This document shows positions 63,272-64,000 of a stretch of DNA of 64,000 nucleotides, piece by piece; position 1 is the first letter of the stretch, and every line of letters begins with the position of its first letter. The notes under the pieces are model-generated. The model searched no databases. It saw only the letters and a program-made list of their open reading frames with translations, and had not been told where the DNA came from. A program made the translations under genes and the position numbers. The DNA is from Ectopseudomonas oleovorans (GTDB taxonomy: Bacteria > Pseudomonadota > Gammaproteobacteria > Pseudomonadales > Pseudomonadaceae). Where the stretch lies: positions 54,776 to 118,775 of the forward strand of contig NZ_QASO01000037.1 of NCBI RefSeq assembly GCF_003052605.1, written 5' to 3'.

Positions 63272-63610
63272 ATGCCAACGGTCTTTGAAATCACTGTACG
63301 GCCTGATGGGGAGAGCTTCGTCTGCCAGCCGCAGCAGTCAGTGCTTCGTGCTATGGAGGCCCAGAACAAGCACTGCCTACCAGTTGGCTGTCGCGGCGGC
63401 GGGTGCGGCCTGTGTAAGGTGCGGGTGCTGACCGGTGATTACGAATGCGGGCGTATGAGCTGCAAGCACGTACCGGTAGAGGCCCGCGAACAAGGCTACG
63501 CCCTGGCCTGCCGACTGTTTGCCCGTAGCGATCTATGTATCGAGCGTTATTCAAAGCCGTGCTATGAAAATACGGTCGACCCACAACAAAGAGAAAAGGT
63601 GACGTCATGA
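63272..63610 (+). CDS. nahT: Chloroplast-type ferredoxin of the meta pathway (reactivates catechol 2,3-dioxygenase)
   Basis: 112 residues from ATG 63272, with GGAGG 6 bp upstream; the frame reaches back to 63239. [2Fe-2S] ligands Cys40, Cys45, Cys48 ([12 protein letters not shown]) and Cys80. NahT/XylT reduce the oxidised iron of catechol 2,3-dioxygenase. Its stop overlaps the nahH start (ATGA). Confidence 0.93.
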   Translation: MPTVFEITVRPDGESFVCQPQQSVLRAMEAQNKHCLPVGCRGGGCGLCKVRVLTGDYECGRMSCKHVPVEAREQGYALACRLFARSDLCIERYSKPCYENTVDPQQREKVTS

Positions 63611-64000
63611 ACAAAGGTATAATGCGCCCCGGCCATGTGCAGCTGCGTGTACTGGACATGAGCAAGGCCCTGGAACACTACGTCGAGTTGCTGGGCCTGA
63701 TCGAGATGGACCGTGACGATCAGGGCCGTGTCTATCTCAAGGCTTGGACCGAAGTTGACAAATTCTCCGTGGTGCTACGCGAAGCCGACGAACCTGGTAT
63801 GGATTTTATGGGTTTCAAGGTTGTGGATGAGGATGCTCTCCGGCAACTGGAGCGGGATCTGACGGCATATGGCTGTGCCGTTGAGCAGCTACCCGCAGGT
63901 GAACTGAACAGTTGTGGCCGGCGCGTGCGCTTCCAGGCACCCTCCGGGCATCACTTCGAGTTGTATGCAGACAAGGAATATACTGGAAAGTGGGGTGTGA
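63607..64000 (+). CDS. nahH: Catechol 2,3-dioxygenase, N-terminal part (runs off the window)
   Basis: 131 codons visible: [59 protein letters not shown], almost the same as XylE/NahH. This covers the N-terminal vicinal-oxygen-chelate domain; the iron-binding C-terminal domain is outside. Extradiol (meta) cleavage of catechol to 2-hydroxymuconic semialdehyde. Confidence 0.96.
   Translation, partial: MNKGIMRPGHVQLRVLDMSKALEHYVELLGLIEMDRDDQGRVYLKAWTEVDKFSVVLREADEPGMDFMGFKVVDEDALRQLERDLTAYGCAVEQLPAGELNSCGRRVRFQAPSGHHFELYADKEYTGKWGV

Noticed and set aside
1..64000. CRISPR array or rRNA genes
   Set aside because: No regularly spaced direct repeats and no rRNA signature sequences were seen.

Overview
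The window is high-GC Pseudomonas/Stutzerimonas-type DNA from an integrative conjugative element (ICE) of the clc/PAGI-2 type. The evidence is a MobH-family TraI relaxase at the left edge, an IntB13-like tyrosine integrase at 55.7 kb preceded by a tRNA-Gly 3'-end attachment sequence, and salicylate/naphthalene catabolic genes beyond it. AT-richer stretches mark recently acquired pieces.

Layout. (1) 2-1768: 3' part of the relaxase gene. (2) 53.0 kb leftwards to 37.2 kb, minus strand: a tightly coupled nine-gene defence-type operon (WYL regulator, SNF2-type helicase, DUF262/HNH, DUF4391, type III Mod, AAA ATPase plus TOPRIM-like partner, type III Res, OLD-like ATPase-TOPRIM). Its tenth and last gene, a DUF2130 nuclease-like gene, has been shredded into four pieces at 37335-37215, 7573-6672, 6557-6392 and 2011-1779. 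Removing the insertions and one copy of each target duplication restores a continuous 1410-nt frame (469 codons plus stop) that ends 11 bp from the end of traI. (3) The insertions in that gene are an ISL3-family element with a phenylalanyl-tRNA-synthetase-like passenger (2012-6391, 8-bp duplication), a 112-bp TA-flanked miniature element (6560-6671), and a roughly 29.6-kb composite transposon bounded by IS5-type ends (7574-37214, 4-bp duplication CTAG).

The composite transposon carries, left to right: remnants of an integron cassette array with one attC site; an intact IS5-family copy; a complete short-chain polyhydroxybutyrate (PHB) locus (regulator phbF, phasin phbP, activator phbR, phbB, phbA, phbC); a translationally coupled DUF3141-phosphotransacylase-acyl kinase-enoyl reductase operon; gltS; a FabH-like synthase; a YhiI-RbbA-YhhJ-like ABC exporter with a TolC-family outer membrane protein; lipoproteins; a decayed toxin-antitoxin pair; an inovirus Gp2-like remnant; and a second IS5 copy split by a group II intron. 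PHB genes make and store polymer, while the kinase module could drain acyl-CoA to acid plus ATP.

Right part: LysR and XRE regulators, a LysR effector domain without its DNA-binding domain, the attachment site, integrase, then nahAa and nahAb cut off by a third IS5 copy where nahAc should follow, then nahR divergent from nahG, nahT and the start of nahH (salicylate to catechol to meta-cleavage). The upper naphthalene dioxygenase is therefore incomplete here, while the visible start of the lower pathway is intact.
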